The notes under the pieces: model-generated | Databases searched by the model: none | Told to the model about the DNA's origin: nothing | What the model saw: the letters and a program-made list of their open reading frames with translations, nothing else | Origin: Caulobacterales bacterium | Lineage (GTDB): Bacteria > Pseudomonadota > Alphaproteobacteria > Caulobacterales > Caulobacteraceae | Assembly (NCBI GenBank): GCA_019510435.1 | Contig: JAEKKJ010000007.1 | Coordinates: forward strand, 186,001-250,000 | DNA length: 64,000 bases | Reading direction: 5' to 3' | Made by a program: the position numbers and the translations under genes | Part shown: one piece after another, positions 56,026-63,514 of the stretch | How positions within the stretch are numbered: position 1 is the first letter of the stretch | Layout: the number at the start of each line of letters is the position of its first letter

Positions 56026-56421
56026 TCAGTAGTCGTGGTCGCTGAGGCTGTGGCCGTCCTGCAGGTCGACCTTCAGCACGAAGCCGGCTGCCGAGCCGTC
56101 CTTCATCGGGTGCATGGTCAGGTTGATCTTGTCGCCGGGCTTGAAGGTTGTGCTGGTCCAGCCCTTACGGGCCAGGATGTTGATGCTGGAGCATTCGATG
56201 CTCCACTCCGTGGTCTTGCCCGCAGGTCCCGGCGCGATCACCTGGATCCAGCCGTGCGGGTTCATCCACTTGAACTCCTTCACCGTGCCCGCCAGCGGCA
56301 CGACCTTGGCGTGGTCGAACATGGCCGCCGAGTGGTGCGCGGACGCCGGGGCTGCGAACATCAGGCCGTTCACGAGCAGGGCGCAGAGAGCGGCGAGGCC
56401 GCCGGGCCGGACGCGTTTCAT
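56026..56421 (-). CDS. DUF6152 periplasmic protein, copy 2
   Basis: The 131-aa product has a signal peptide ending FAAPASA; the mature protein starts HHSAAMFDHAKVVPLAGTVK. Conserved with the other copies are NPHGW, the Cys in WSIECSSINILARKGW, and FKPGDKINLTMHPMKDGS. It is the only DUF6152 gene here with its own promoter-proximal 21-bp element (56500–56520). The upstream neighbour on this strand is the DUF6644 pair. Confidence 0.8.
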   Translation of the reverse strand: MKRVRPGGLAALCALLVNGLMFAAPASAHHSAAMFDHAKVVPLAGTVKEFKWMNPHGWIQVIAPGPAGKTTEWSIECSSINILARKGWTSTTFKPGDKINLTMHPMKDGSAAGFVLKVDLQDGHSLSDHDY

Positions 56422-56499
56422 CTGCCTTGCATCTCCGCTTTGTACGCTGGCGAGTATAGGGACCGCACCGAGCGCCGCGACGCCTGAGGTGAAGCAGGA

Positions 56500-56520
56500 C
56501 TTTCAATGCGGATGGAAAGC
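56500..56520 (-). promoter_or_regulatory. 21-bp element, site 4 (before DUF6152 copy 2)
   Basis: On the minus strand GCTTTC-N8-TTGAAAG, matching the consensus except for one T. It lies 78 bp before ATG 56421. Confidence 0.65.
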
Positions 56521-56527
56521 TGGCGCC

Positions 56528-57019
56528 TCACGCGAGGAAGCCGATCCAGCGGCCGCTGGCCACCACCACCACCCAACAGGCGAGGGAGACCAGCCCGGCG
56601 ATGCGCGCTGACCGGGGCGGCTTGGCGGCCGCGTCCCAGGTCGCAGCGTCCTTCAGCCCCAGGCCGTGGAACAGCGCCATGTTCAGCCCGGCGGCCGCCA
56701 TGGCGACGAACTTCAGCTGGAACGCCGGATTGGCCGCATAGGTGGTCGCCGAGGACGAGAAGAGCAGGAACCCCGTGACCAGGGCGACCGCAAAGGCGGT
56801 CCAGGCGCAGGGCACGGCGTCGGCCAGCAGCCGGCGCAGGCTGGCGCTGTGCGCGCGGCCCCCCAGCAGGCGCAGGTCCATCAGGAACACGACGCCCACC
56901 ACGATCACCACGGCCAGGACGTGGACGCACTCGATCGCCGGAAACAGGAAGGTCCCTTCGCGGATCGCCTGGGCGAAGGGCTGGGCCTCCAGGGCGGCCA
57001 GAAGGGGCTGCAGCGTCAT
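56528..57019 (-). CDS. DUF6644 membrane protein, copy 1
   Basis: The 163-aa product has about four membrane helices with no signal peptide. Family marks: FLFPAIECVHVLAVVIVVGV, then FLMDLRLLGG, YAANPAFQLKFVAMAAAGLN and MALFHGLG. A His in helix 1 (E-x-x-H) and one at the end of helix 3 could bind heme or metal, as in CopD-like proteins. It follows copy 2 of the family by 10 bp. Function is unknown. Confidence 0.8.
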   Translation of the reverse strand: MTLQPLLAALEAQPFAQAIREGTFLFPAIECVHVLAVVIVVGVVFLMDLRLLGGRAHSASLRRLLADAVPCAWTAFAVALVTGFLLFSSSATTYAANPAFQLKFVAMAAAGLNMALFHGLGLKDAATWDAAAKPPRSARIAGLVSLACWVVVVASGRWIGFLA

Positions 57020-57029
57020 TCCGAAGCCC

Positions 57030-57521
57030 TCACGTGACCGCGTAGGCGATCCAGCGCCCCGCGAAGATGATCGCCACCCAGATCGCCAGCGAGCCGCCGG
57101 CCATCACCCGCAGCGCGATCCGCCGCGCGCCGGGCGTCCAGAACTCGGCATCGTGGCGCAGCGGCAGGTGGATCGCCGTCGCCAGCGCCAGGGCCGCGAT
57201 CAGCATCGCCATCTTCAGCAGGAACACCGGGTTCTCCAGCGACCGCTTCGGCTCCCCGACAATCAGGGTCGCGCCGGAGATCAGCAGCACCAGCAACGCC
57301 GCGCCGATCCGCGGCGCATAGTGGCGGGAGAAGCGCGCCATCGGCTCGCCGCCGCCCACCGCGCCCAGGGCGCGCAGGTTGGTCATCAGAATCGCCGACA
57401 TCACCACCGCGATGGCTAGGATGTGGACGGTCTGGACCGCGGGCGTGATCCAGCCGTGGGCGCCGATGCCCTCGCTCACCGGGGTATCGGCCAGCCAACT
57501 CACGAAGCCGTCGACGCTCAT
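57030..57521 (-). CDS. DUF6644 membrane protein, copy 2
   Basis: The 163-aa product parallels the neighbouring copy: WITPAVQTVHILAIAVVMSA, then ILMTNLRALGAVGG, LENPVFLLKMAMLIAALALA and TAIHLPL. The helix-1 His and the His after the NP-x-F-x-x-K helix are conserved in both copies. They probably form a heterodimer or ligand-specific pair in the inner membrane. The 21-bp element lies 80 bp upstream, the only one before this pair, so both are likely controlled with the DITGMW genes. Confidence 0.8.
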   Translation of the reverse strand: MSVDGFVSWLADTPVSEGIGAHGWITPAVQTVHILAIAVVMSAILMTNLRALGAVGGGEPMARFSRHYAPRIGAALLVLLISGATLIVGEPKRSLENPVFLLKMAMLIAALALATAIHLPLRHDAEFWTPGARRIALRVMAGGSLAIWVAIIFAGRWIAYAVT

Positions 57522-57600
57522 GACGCTACCCTTGAACCTGCGTTCGGGCTGAGAGTGACCGCCGCGGCGGGCCCCGTCGACCGGGCCCGTTTCCCCATCA

Positions 57601-57621
57601 CTTTCAAAGCGGATGGGAAGC
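57601..57621 (-). promoter_or_regulatory. 21-bp element, site 5 (before DUF6644 pair)
   Basis: On the minus strand GCTTCC-N8-TTGAAAG, exact consensus. It starts 8 bp past the DUF6152 copy 3 stop and lies 79 bp before ATG 57521. Confidence 0.65.
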
Positions 57622-57629
57622 CGGCGGCC

Positions 57630-58001
57630 TCACATCTTGTCCTTGAGCACCGCGCCGGCCGGCGTCGTCACCCGCACCATCAGGGCGATATGGCTGCCGT
57701 CCTTCATCGGGTGGACGACCATCTCGACCTTGTCGCCGGCCTTCAGGGAGGCGCTGGACCAGCCGTGGCGGCCGATGATGTTGGGGCTCGAGCACTCCAC
57801 GCTCCAGGGCTCCGGCTGGCCGCCCGCGTCCACCGCCACGAAGTCGATCATGACGTGCGGGTTCTTCCAGCTGTAGCTCTTCACCGTCCCGGTCAGGGGC
57901 GTGTACTTGCTGTTGTCGTACATGTTGAAGGCGTGGTGGGCCGAGGCTGCGCCCGCCAGGGCGAGGCCGACCGCGAGCGCCGCGAGGCCGATGCGGGTCA
58001 T
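57630..58001 (-). CDS. DUF6152 periplasmic protein, copy 3
   Basis: The 123-aa product (ATG 58001, ATGA overlap with the upstream DITGMW stop) has a signal peptide ending AGAASA; the mature start is HHAFNMYDNSKYTPLTGTVK. It conserves NPHVM, the Cys in WSVECSSPNIIGRHGW, and LKAGDK followed by HPMKDGS. A longer frame exists upstream but is a shadow of the DITGMW gene. The overlap means the pair is made together. Confidence 0.82.
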   Translation of the reverse strand: MTRIGLAALAVGLALAGAASAHHAFNMYDNSKYTPLTGTVKSYSWKNPHVMIDFVAVDAGGQPEPWSVECSSPNIIGRHGWSSASLKAGDKVEMVVHPMKDGSHIALMVRVTTPAGAVLKDKM

Positions 58002-58798
58002 TTGCGGTCTCCGATCTTGGCGGCGGGGTCGTTGGCGTAGCGCTCTGACCAGCCCGCCGCGTCCACCTCGCAGGCGTATTCCCAGAGCTCGGCGTCCGCC
58101 GGCAGGCGCTCGTAGTGGGTGGTCACGGTGTAGGGCTTGGTCAGCAGGGCGGGGTCGGTGAAGGTCATCTCGTCGGCCAGCATCTTGCCGCCGGGGGCCA
58201 GGCTCAGCCGCTCCACGATATGGGTCGCGCCCGACGGCGTCTGGCTGCGCGGCACGTGGCTGATGCGGTCGTTGAGCAGGGTGGTGTCGACGACCAGCAC
58301 CGCGCCTTCCCAGTGGCCGATCGAGTGGCCGTTCCAGCCCGGCTCGGCATCGGCCGTGTGGCTCGTGCGGCCGAGGTAGATGCTGCGCGCCAGCGGGCTG
58401 TTCTCGGAGATCATGGTCACCCGCCCCGGGCTCTCCAGGATCTCCAGGGCGAACTCGTTCATCATGAAGCGGGGCATGCCGATGGGCAGGCACTTGAGCG
58501 CGTGCTCGGACAGGACCTTGCCCTGTTCCTCGGTGGCCTTGCGCGCGGCAAGCGCGGCGGCCTCGGCCTGGGGCGTCAGCGACGGGCGCTCATCGCGGCC
58601 ATAGTCGTCGGCCTTCAGAATCCACATGCCCGTGATGGAGGGGCCCGTGATGGAGGGGCTGGTGATGGAGGGCTTGGCGCCGGCGTGCGGAGCCGCGAGC
58701 GCTGCACCACCCGCAGCCAGCCCCAAGACCGCGCCAAGCGCGGCGGCCGTCCAGCCGGCGGTCCGCCGCCCGCGCTCCGTCCAGCTTTCCCGGATCAC
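57998..58798 (-). CDS. secreted DITGMW-family protein, copy 3
   Basis: The 266-aa product from GTG 58798 (AAGGGGAG RBS; TTG/ATG at 58822/58819 lack one) has a signal peptide (AALGAVLGLAAGGAALAA). A triple repeat S-I-T-(S/G)-P then leads into SITGMWILKADDYGRDE. Family motifs: LKCLPIGMPRF, RSIYLGRTSHTAD, PGWNGHSIGHWEGAVLVVDT, HIVERLSL and YACEVDAAGW. It overlaps DUF6152 copy 3. The SPSITG repeat is coded by near-identical 15-bp units at 58629–58672. Confidence 0.75.
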   Translation of the reverse strand: MIRESWTERGRRTAGWTAAALGAVLGLAAGGAALAAPHAGAKPSITSPSITGPSITGMWILKADDYGRDERPSLTPQAEAAALAARKATEEQGKVLSEHALKCLPIGMPRFMMNEFALEILESPGRVTMISENSPLARSIYLGRTSHTADAEPGWNGHSIGHWEGAVLVVDTTLLNDRISHVPRSQTPSGATHIVERLSLAPGGKMLADEMTFTDPALLTKPYTVTTHYERLPADAELWEYACEVDAAGWSERYANDPAAKIGDRK

Positions 58799-58879
58799 CC
58801 GCCCGCGCTCCCCTTGCATCAAGTCGACGCAAGGCTAGCGGCGTGGCCGCGGCTAGCTACCGGCCGTGGGCCGGCAGCA

Positions 58880-58900
58880 CTTTAAAGCCAAACGGGAAGC
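58880..58900 (-). promoter_or_regulatory. 21-bp element, site 6 (before DITGMW copy 3)
   Basis: On the minus strand GCTTCC-N8-TTTAAAG, one base off the consensus. It lies 81 bp before GTG 58798, a spacing close to sites 4 and 5. Confidence 0.6.
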
Positions 58901-58923
58901 TGGGTTTGTCTGTTCGCCCCCGT

Positions 58924-59256
58924 TCACTCCCCCCGGGCGACCGGCCGGCTGGCCTCTGCCGGCGCCGTGGCCCCGAACCCGGGCACGCTGCGGTCCAGGG
59001 CCGCGACGGTCCGCTGCAGGACCTTGGCCGCGCAGGCCTGGTCCGCCTGGGTGATCCGCGGATTCGCCGAGTTGGTGTCGCACACCGCGGCCGCGGCCGC
59101 GCGGAGCTGGCTGTAGAACTTGGCCACGTCGGCGGGGTTCTTGAAGTCGACCCCGACCAGGCTCACCGACTGGGTGGGCGGGGTTTCGGCGAGCGCGGCT
59201 GTGCCGGTCAGGCTCAGGGCGGCGGCCGCGGCAACGACCAAACGAATTGTCAACAC
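58924..59256 (-). CDS. UrcA family protein
   Basis: The 110-aa product has a signal peptide (LVVAAAAALSLTGTAALA) and the UrcA pattern: VSLVGVDFKNPADVAKFYSQ, then LRAAAAAVCDTNSA and a second Cys (ADQACAAKVLQRTVAAL). The two cysteines probably form a disulfide. UrcA proteins are small secreted proteins of Sphingomonadales/Caulobacterales of unknown role. The start GTG 59256 has a strong AGGAGG. A perfect 18-bp palindrome lies about 105 bp upstream. Confidence 0.8.
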   Translation of the reverse strand: MLTIRLVVAAAAALSLTGTAALAETPPTQSVSLVGVDFKNPADVAKFYSQLRAAAAAVCDTNSANPRITQADQACAAKVLQRTVAALDRSVPGFGATAPAEASRPVARGE

Positions 59257-59361
59257 TGGATCCTCCTTCGCGCCCGAAAATCACGGCCCATGCCTTCTGG
59301 GTGAGCAGGGTGCTCGTGCGAACGCTGGAGCGAAGGTTCTCCTCGGTTGTTGAGAAGTCAA

Positions 59362-59379
59362 GTATTCGACGTCGAATAC
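59362..59379. promoter_or_regulatory. perfect 18-bp palindrome upstream of urcA-like gene
   Basis: GTATTCGAC followed by its inverse GTCGAATAC, with no spacer. It sits in the roughly 250-bp spacer between the iolG 3' end and the UrcA gene, at a position fitting an operator. Its regulator is not known. Confidence 0.55.
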
Positions 59380-59504
59380 GGGACGAGACCCGCTTCAAAT
59401 CCCCGGCAAACGGCTGATTACTAGCCTGCAATATTGCCTATTTCTTGAGCAGTCTTTGATCGGGACCTGACGCAGCGCGCCCGGAGGGGCCGCGACGCCG
59501 CGCG

Positions 59505-60485
59505 TCAGGGCCGCACGGGCCGTCCGGTCTTCATCGACTCTGCGGCCGCCTCGGCGAGGGCGAGGGCCGCGAGACCGTCGGCATAGGTGATTTCGGGTTG
59601 CGCCGCGCCGTCCAGGATGTCGGCGAAATGGGCCATCTCGGCGCGGTAGGCCGCCGCATAGCGGTCCAGGAAGAAGTTCTGGAAGCGGTCGGCCCGGGCG
59701 CCGGCTTCGGTCCAGACCTGGACCGTGCTCTCGGTGACGTTGTCGGCGCGGATCAGGCCGCCCTCGCCATAGGCCTCGATCCTCTGGTCGTAGCCGAAGC
59801 CGGAGCGGCGGCTGTTGGCGATGACGCAGAGCTTGCCCGAGGCGGTCTTCAGCAGGGTGCGGGCGGTGTCGACGTCGCCGGCCTGGCCGATCGCCGGATC
59901 CACCAGGCAGCTGCCCCAGGCGAACACCTCGGTCGGCTCCTCGCCCAGCAGCCAGCGGGCCATGTCGAAGTCGTGGATCGCCATGTCCTTGAAGAGGCCC
60001 CCGGAGACCTTCACGTAGCTGATCGGCGGCGGGCCGGGGTCGTTCGAGGTGATCTGCACACTCTCCAGCCCGCCCACCGTTCCGGCGTCGAGGCTGGCCT
60101 TCAGGGCGCGGAAACTGGGGTCGAAGCGGCGGTTGAAGCCGAGAAACAGGCGCGCGCCGCGCAGGCTGGCGGCGGCGGCGCGGGCGCGGGCCAGATCCAT
60201 GTCGATCGGCTTCTCGCAGAACACTGCCTTCCCCTCCGCGTGGGCGCGCAGGCAGTAATCGAGGTGGGTGTCGGTGGAACTGGCGATGATGACCCCGTCC
60301 ACGGACGGATCGCCCAGCACGGTGTCGAGATCGGCGATCCGGCCCCCCAGGTCGCGGCTGACCGCCTCGGCGTTGTCCGCCACGGGATCGACCACATGGC
60401 TCAGCGCCAGGCCGGGATGGGCGGCCACGTTGGCGGCGTGGATGCGGCCGATGCGGCCCGCGCCGATCAGGGCGATGTTGTGCAT
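59505..60485 (-). CDS. iolG: inositol 2-dehydrogenase
   Basis: The 326-aa product starts at ATG 60485 (GGGAG RBS; the frame is open to 60533). It is a Gfo/Idh/MocA oxidoreductase with NAD site NIALIGAGRIGRIHAANVAA, catalytic Lys in FCEKPIDMDL and Asp/His in MAIHDFDMARWLLGEEPTEV. It oxidises myo-inositol to 2-keto-myo-inositol, the first pathway step. It is divergent from iolR. GGAA-N6-TTCC at 60512–60525 lies just upstream. Confidence 0.93.
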   Translation of the reverse strand: MHNIALIGAGRIGRIHAANVAAHPGLALSHVVDPVADNAEAVSRDLGGRIADLDTVLGDPSVDGVIIASSTDTHLDYCLRAHAEGKAVFCEKPIDMDLARARAAAASLRGARLFLGFNRRFDPSFRALKASLDAGTVGGLESVQITSNDPGPPPISYVKVSGGLFKDMAIHDFDMARWLLGEEPTEVFAWGSCLVDPAIGQAGDVDTARTLLKTASGKLCVIANSRRSGFGYDQRIEAYGEGGLIRADNVTESTVQVWTEAGARADRFQNFFLDRYAAAYRAEMAHFADILDGAAQPEITYADGLAALALAEAAAESMKTGRPVRP

Positions 60486-60511
60486 GGAGACTCCCTTGCC
60501 GCCCGTTCTAT

Positions 60512-60609
60512 GGAACAAGATTTCCGCCCACAAGCGAGACTGGAACGGCCCCGCTTCGCCGGTTTGGCGATCCGGCGCGGAACAGATATTCTAGTTCAGG
60601 AATATCCGG
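60512..60609. promoter_or_regulatory. IolR-type operator region between iolG and iolR
   Basis: GGAACAAGATTTCC (60512–60525) is an exact GGAA-N6-TTCC match, the operator form known for RpiR-type IolR in related bacteria. GGAACAGATATTCT (60579–60592) is a near match, and ATATTC/GAATAT arms flank 60586–60605. Together these suit autoregulation and control of iolG. Confidence 0.65.
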
Positions 60610-60620
60610 TCCGAGGTCGC

Positions 60621-61496
60621 ATGCCTGAAGCCCCGTCCGCCCCCGTCACCGCGGAGGAGCTGCGCGCCGCGATCCTGACGCGCTACAGCGGACTGTCCAA
60701 ACGCCTCCAGCAGATCGCCCGCTATGTGCTGGACGAGCCGAACGAAGTGGCGCTGGAGACCCTGGCGGTGATCGCCCAGCGCAGCGGGGTGCAGCCTTCG
60801 GCCATCGTGCGCTTCGCCAAGGGCTTCGGCTTCGACGGCGCCAGCCAGATGCAGCGCCTGTTCCGCGACGGCCTGCTCTCGGGCAACGCGGCCCTCGGCT
60901 ACGGCGAGCGCGTCCGCAACTTCTCCCGCGCGGTCGACCAGAGCGGGGTGTCCGGCGGCGTCGACCTCCTGCGGGAGTTCGTCGAGGGCAACACCATGGC
61001 CCTGCAGAACCTGCCGCAGACCGTCAGCGACGCCGAGCTCACCGGCGCCGTGCGCCTCGTGGAGGCGGCCGAGGCGGTCTATGTGGTGGGCTTCCGCCGC
61101 GCCTTCCCGGTCGCCTCGTACCTCGCCTATTCGCTGCAGCAGGCCGGCAAGCGCATCGTGTTCGTCGACGGCGTCGCGGGCCTGGCGCGCCAGCAGGTGC
61201 AGAGCCTGACGTCCAAGGACCTGCTCATCGCGGTGAGCTACCATCCCTACGCCGAGGAAACGGTGCAGGCGGTGGAGGCGGCGGCCGCCCTCGGCGCGCC
61301 CGTGCTGTCGATCAGCGACAGCGTGGTCAGCCCGATCGCCAAGCCCGCGACGGTGACCCTGCAGGTGCGCGAGTCCGAGATCCGCGCCTTCCGCTCCCTG
61401 TCCGCCTCCATGTGCCTGGCCCAGGCGCTGGTGATCGGCTTCGCCTTCGAGGCCTCGCGCAAGGAGGAGGCGCGCCGCAAACGGCGGAAGGCCTGA
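60621..61496 (+). CDS. iolR: RpiR-family regulator of inositol catabolism
   Basis: The 291-aa product (ATG 60621) has an RpiR helix-turn-helix (YSGLSKRLQQIARYVLDEPN, then QRSGVQPSAIVRFAKGFGFD) and a SIS domain (about 125–260: AVYVVGFRRAFPVASYLAYS, AVSYHPYAEETVQAV). SIS domains bind phosphosugars, here probably an inositol pathway intermediate. Upstream the large open frame is a shadow of iolG. It should repress iol genes by binding GGAA-N6-TTCC sites. It is 92 bp before iolC. Confidence 0.92.
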   Translation: MPEAPSAPVTAEELRAAILTRYSGLSKRLQQIARYVLDEPNEVALETLAVIAQRSGVQPSAIVRFAKGFGFDGASQMQRLFRDGLLSGNAALGYGERVRNFSRAVDQSGVSGGVDLLREFVEGNTMALQNLPQTVSDAELTGAVRLVEAAEAVYVVGFRRAFPVASYLAYSLQQAGKRIVFVDGVAGLARQQVQSLTSKDLLIAVSYHPYAEETVQAVEAAAALGAPVLSISDSVVSPIAKPATVTLQVRESEIRAFRSLSASMCLAQALVIGFAFEASRKEEARRKRRKA

Positions 61497-61538
61497 CGGC
61501 CTCCCGCCAATGAAACGAACGTTGCGAGCGCAATTCTG

Positions 61539-61556
61539 TTGGAATATGCATTCCAA
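61539..61556. promoter_or_regulatory. IolR-type operator before iolC
   Basis: TTGGAAT-ATGC-ATTCCAA, a perfect 7-bp dyad containing GGAA-N6-TTCC. It lies 32 bp before ATG 61589, where a bound repressor would block the iolC promoter. Confidence 0.75.
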
Positions 61557-61588
61557 TATGTATCGCGCTGGAAGCCGCTTTGGACTGC

Positions 61589-63514
61589 ATGGCTGAGGAC
61601 GCAAAGGTGATCGACCTGCTCGCCATCGGCCGGTCCAGCGTCGACCTCTATGGCGAGCAGGTGGGCGGCCGGCTGGAGGACATGGGCTCCTTCGCCAAGT
61701 ACGTCGGCGGCAGCCCGACCAACACCGCCATCGGCGCTGCGCGGCTGGGCCTGAAGAGCGCGGTGCTCACCCGGGTCGGCGCCGATCACATGGGCCGCTT
61801 CATCCGCGAGCAGCTGGTGCGCGAAGGCGTCGACGTGGCCAGCGTGATCTCCGACCCGGACCGGCTGACGGCGCTGGTCATCCTGGGCATCCGCGACCGC
61901 GAGAGCTTCCCGCTGATCTTCTACCGCGAGAACTGCGCCGACATGGCGATTTCGCCGGACGATGTGGACCCCGCCCAGGTGGCCGCCGCGCGGGCCGTGC
62001 TGATCAACGGCACGCACCTCTCCCAGGCCGAGGTCTTCGAAGCCTCGATGAAGGCCGCCCGCCTGGCGCGCGCCGCGGGCGGCAAGGTGGTGTTCGACGT
62101 GGACTACCGCCCGGTGCTGTGGGGCCTGACCTCGCGCGACATGGGCGAGGACCGCTTCGTGGCCCATGACGCGGTCACGCAGATCCTGCAGCAGGTGCTG
62201 CCGGTCTGCGACCTGGTGGTCGGCACCGAGGAGGAGATGCACATCCTCGGCGGTTCCACCGACACCATCGCCGCCTTGCGGGCCGTGCGCGTTCGCACCG
62301 ATGCGCTGCTGGTCTGCAAGCGGGGCCCCAAGGGCTGCTCGGCCTTCCCGGGCGCCATCCCGGAGAGCCTGGACGAGGGCGTGGTCGGGCCCGGCTTCGA
62401 GGTGGAGGTGTTCAACGTCCTGGGGGCGGGCGACGCCTTCATGAGCGGGTTCCTGCGCGGCTGGCTCCGCGACCTGCCGCTGGGGCGCTGCTGCGAGCTG
62501 GCCAACGCCGCCGGCGCCATCGTGGTCTCGCGCCACGGCTGCGCGCCGGCGATGCCGACCTGGATCGAGATGCAGGCCTTCCTGGCCGACCGCGAGCGCC
62601 CGTTCCGGCTGCGCGAGGACACCGAGCTGGAGCACATCCACTGGGCCACGACGCGTACGGCGACCTATGACGAGCTGGCGGTGCTGGCCGTCGACCACCG
62701 GATCCAGTTCGAGGAACTGGCCGTCGAGGTGGGTGCGGACCCGCGGCGCATCCCGGCCTTCAAGGGCCTGGCGCTGCAGGCCCTGCACGAGGTGGCGGCG
62801 GGCGATCCGCGGTTCGGGATCCTGCTGGACGGCCGGTTCGGCTTCGACGCCCTGGCCGCCGCCGCGGACCATCCCTACTGGATCGGGCGCTGCATCGAGA
62901 CGCCGCGGTCGCGCCCGCTGGAGTTCGAGTGTTCGGCGGACGTGGCGACCGAGCTCGCCACCTGGCCGCTGAACCAGGTGGTCAAGGCGCTGGTGTTCTA
63001 TCATCCGGACGACGAGCCGGCGCTGCGCGAGCGCCAGGAACGCCAGGTGCAGCGGCTGTTCGACGCCTGCCGCAAGACCCGCCACGAGCTCCTGCTGGAG
63101 ATCATCGCGCCCCCAGACAGCGCGGTCGACGCCACCACCATCGCGCGCGCCGTCGCGCGGTTCTACGATCTGGGCGTGAAACCCGACTGGTGGAAGCTCG
63201 AGCCCCTGGACGACATGGCCGCCTGGCGCAACATCGAGGGCGTCATCGCCGCCCGCGACCCGTTCTGCCGCGGCGTGCTGCTGCTGGGCCTGTCGCAGCC
63301 GACCGAGACCCTGCTGGCCGCGTTCGAGGCTGCCGCGCGCGTGCCGGTGGTCAAGGGCTTCGCGGTCGGCCGGACCATCTTCCACGAGCCGGCGCGGGCC
63401 TGGCTTTCGGGCGAGCTGGATGATGCGGGCGCCGTGCGGATGCTGGCCGAGACCTTGGCCTTCCTGGTCGAGGCCTGGCGGCGGGCCCGGGCCGGGGTGG
63501 GGCAGGCGGCATGA
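61589..63514 (+). CDS. iolC: 5-dehydro-2-deoxygluconokinase fused to DUF2090 aldolase-like domain
   Basis: The 641-aa product (ATG 61589; TTG 61580 possible) is bifunctional. Residues about 1–325 form a PfkB kinase (GSFAKYVGGSPTNTAIGAAR, VFNVLGAGDAFMSGFLRGWL) that phosphorylates 2-deoxy-5-keto-gluconate. Residues about 330–640 are a DUF2090 TIM barrel (LAVDHRIQFEELAVEVGADP, FGILLDGRFGFDALAAAA, WKLEPLDDMAAWRN) that likely cleaves the phosphorylated product. This fusion is standard in proteobacterial iol clusters. Its stop overlaps iolD (ATGA). Confidence 0.94.
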   Translation: MAEDAKVIDLLAIGRSSVDLYGEQVGGRLEDMGSFAKYVGGSPTNTAIGAARLGLKSAVLTRVGADHMGRFIREQLVREGVDVASVISDPDRLTALVILGIRDRESFPLIFYRENCADMAISPDDVDPAQVAAARAVLINGTHLSQAEVFEASMKAARLARAAGGKVVFDVDYRPVLWGLTSRDMGEDRFVAHDAVTQILQQVLPVCDLVVGTEEEMHILGGSTDTIAALRAVRVRTDALLVCKRGPKGCSAFPGAIPESLDEGVVGPGFEVEVFNVLGAGDAFMSGFLRGWLRDLPLGRCCELANAAGAIVVSRHGCAPAMPTWIEMQAFLADRERPFRLREDTELEHIHWATTRTATYDELAVLAVDHRIQFEELAVEVGADPRRIPAFKGLALQALHEVAAGDPRFGILLDGRFGFDALAAAADHPYWIGRCIETPRSRPLEFECSADVATELATWPLNQVVKALVFYHPDDEPALRERQERQVQRLFDACRKTRHELLLEIIAPPDSAVDATTIARAVARFYDLGVKPDWWKLEPLDDMAAWRNIEGVIAARDPFCRGVLLLGLSQPTETLLAAFEAAARVPVVKGFAVGRTIFHEPARAWLSGELDDAGAVRMLAETLAFLVEAWRRARAGVGQAA

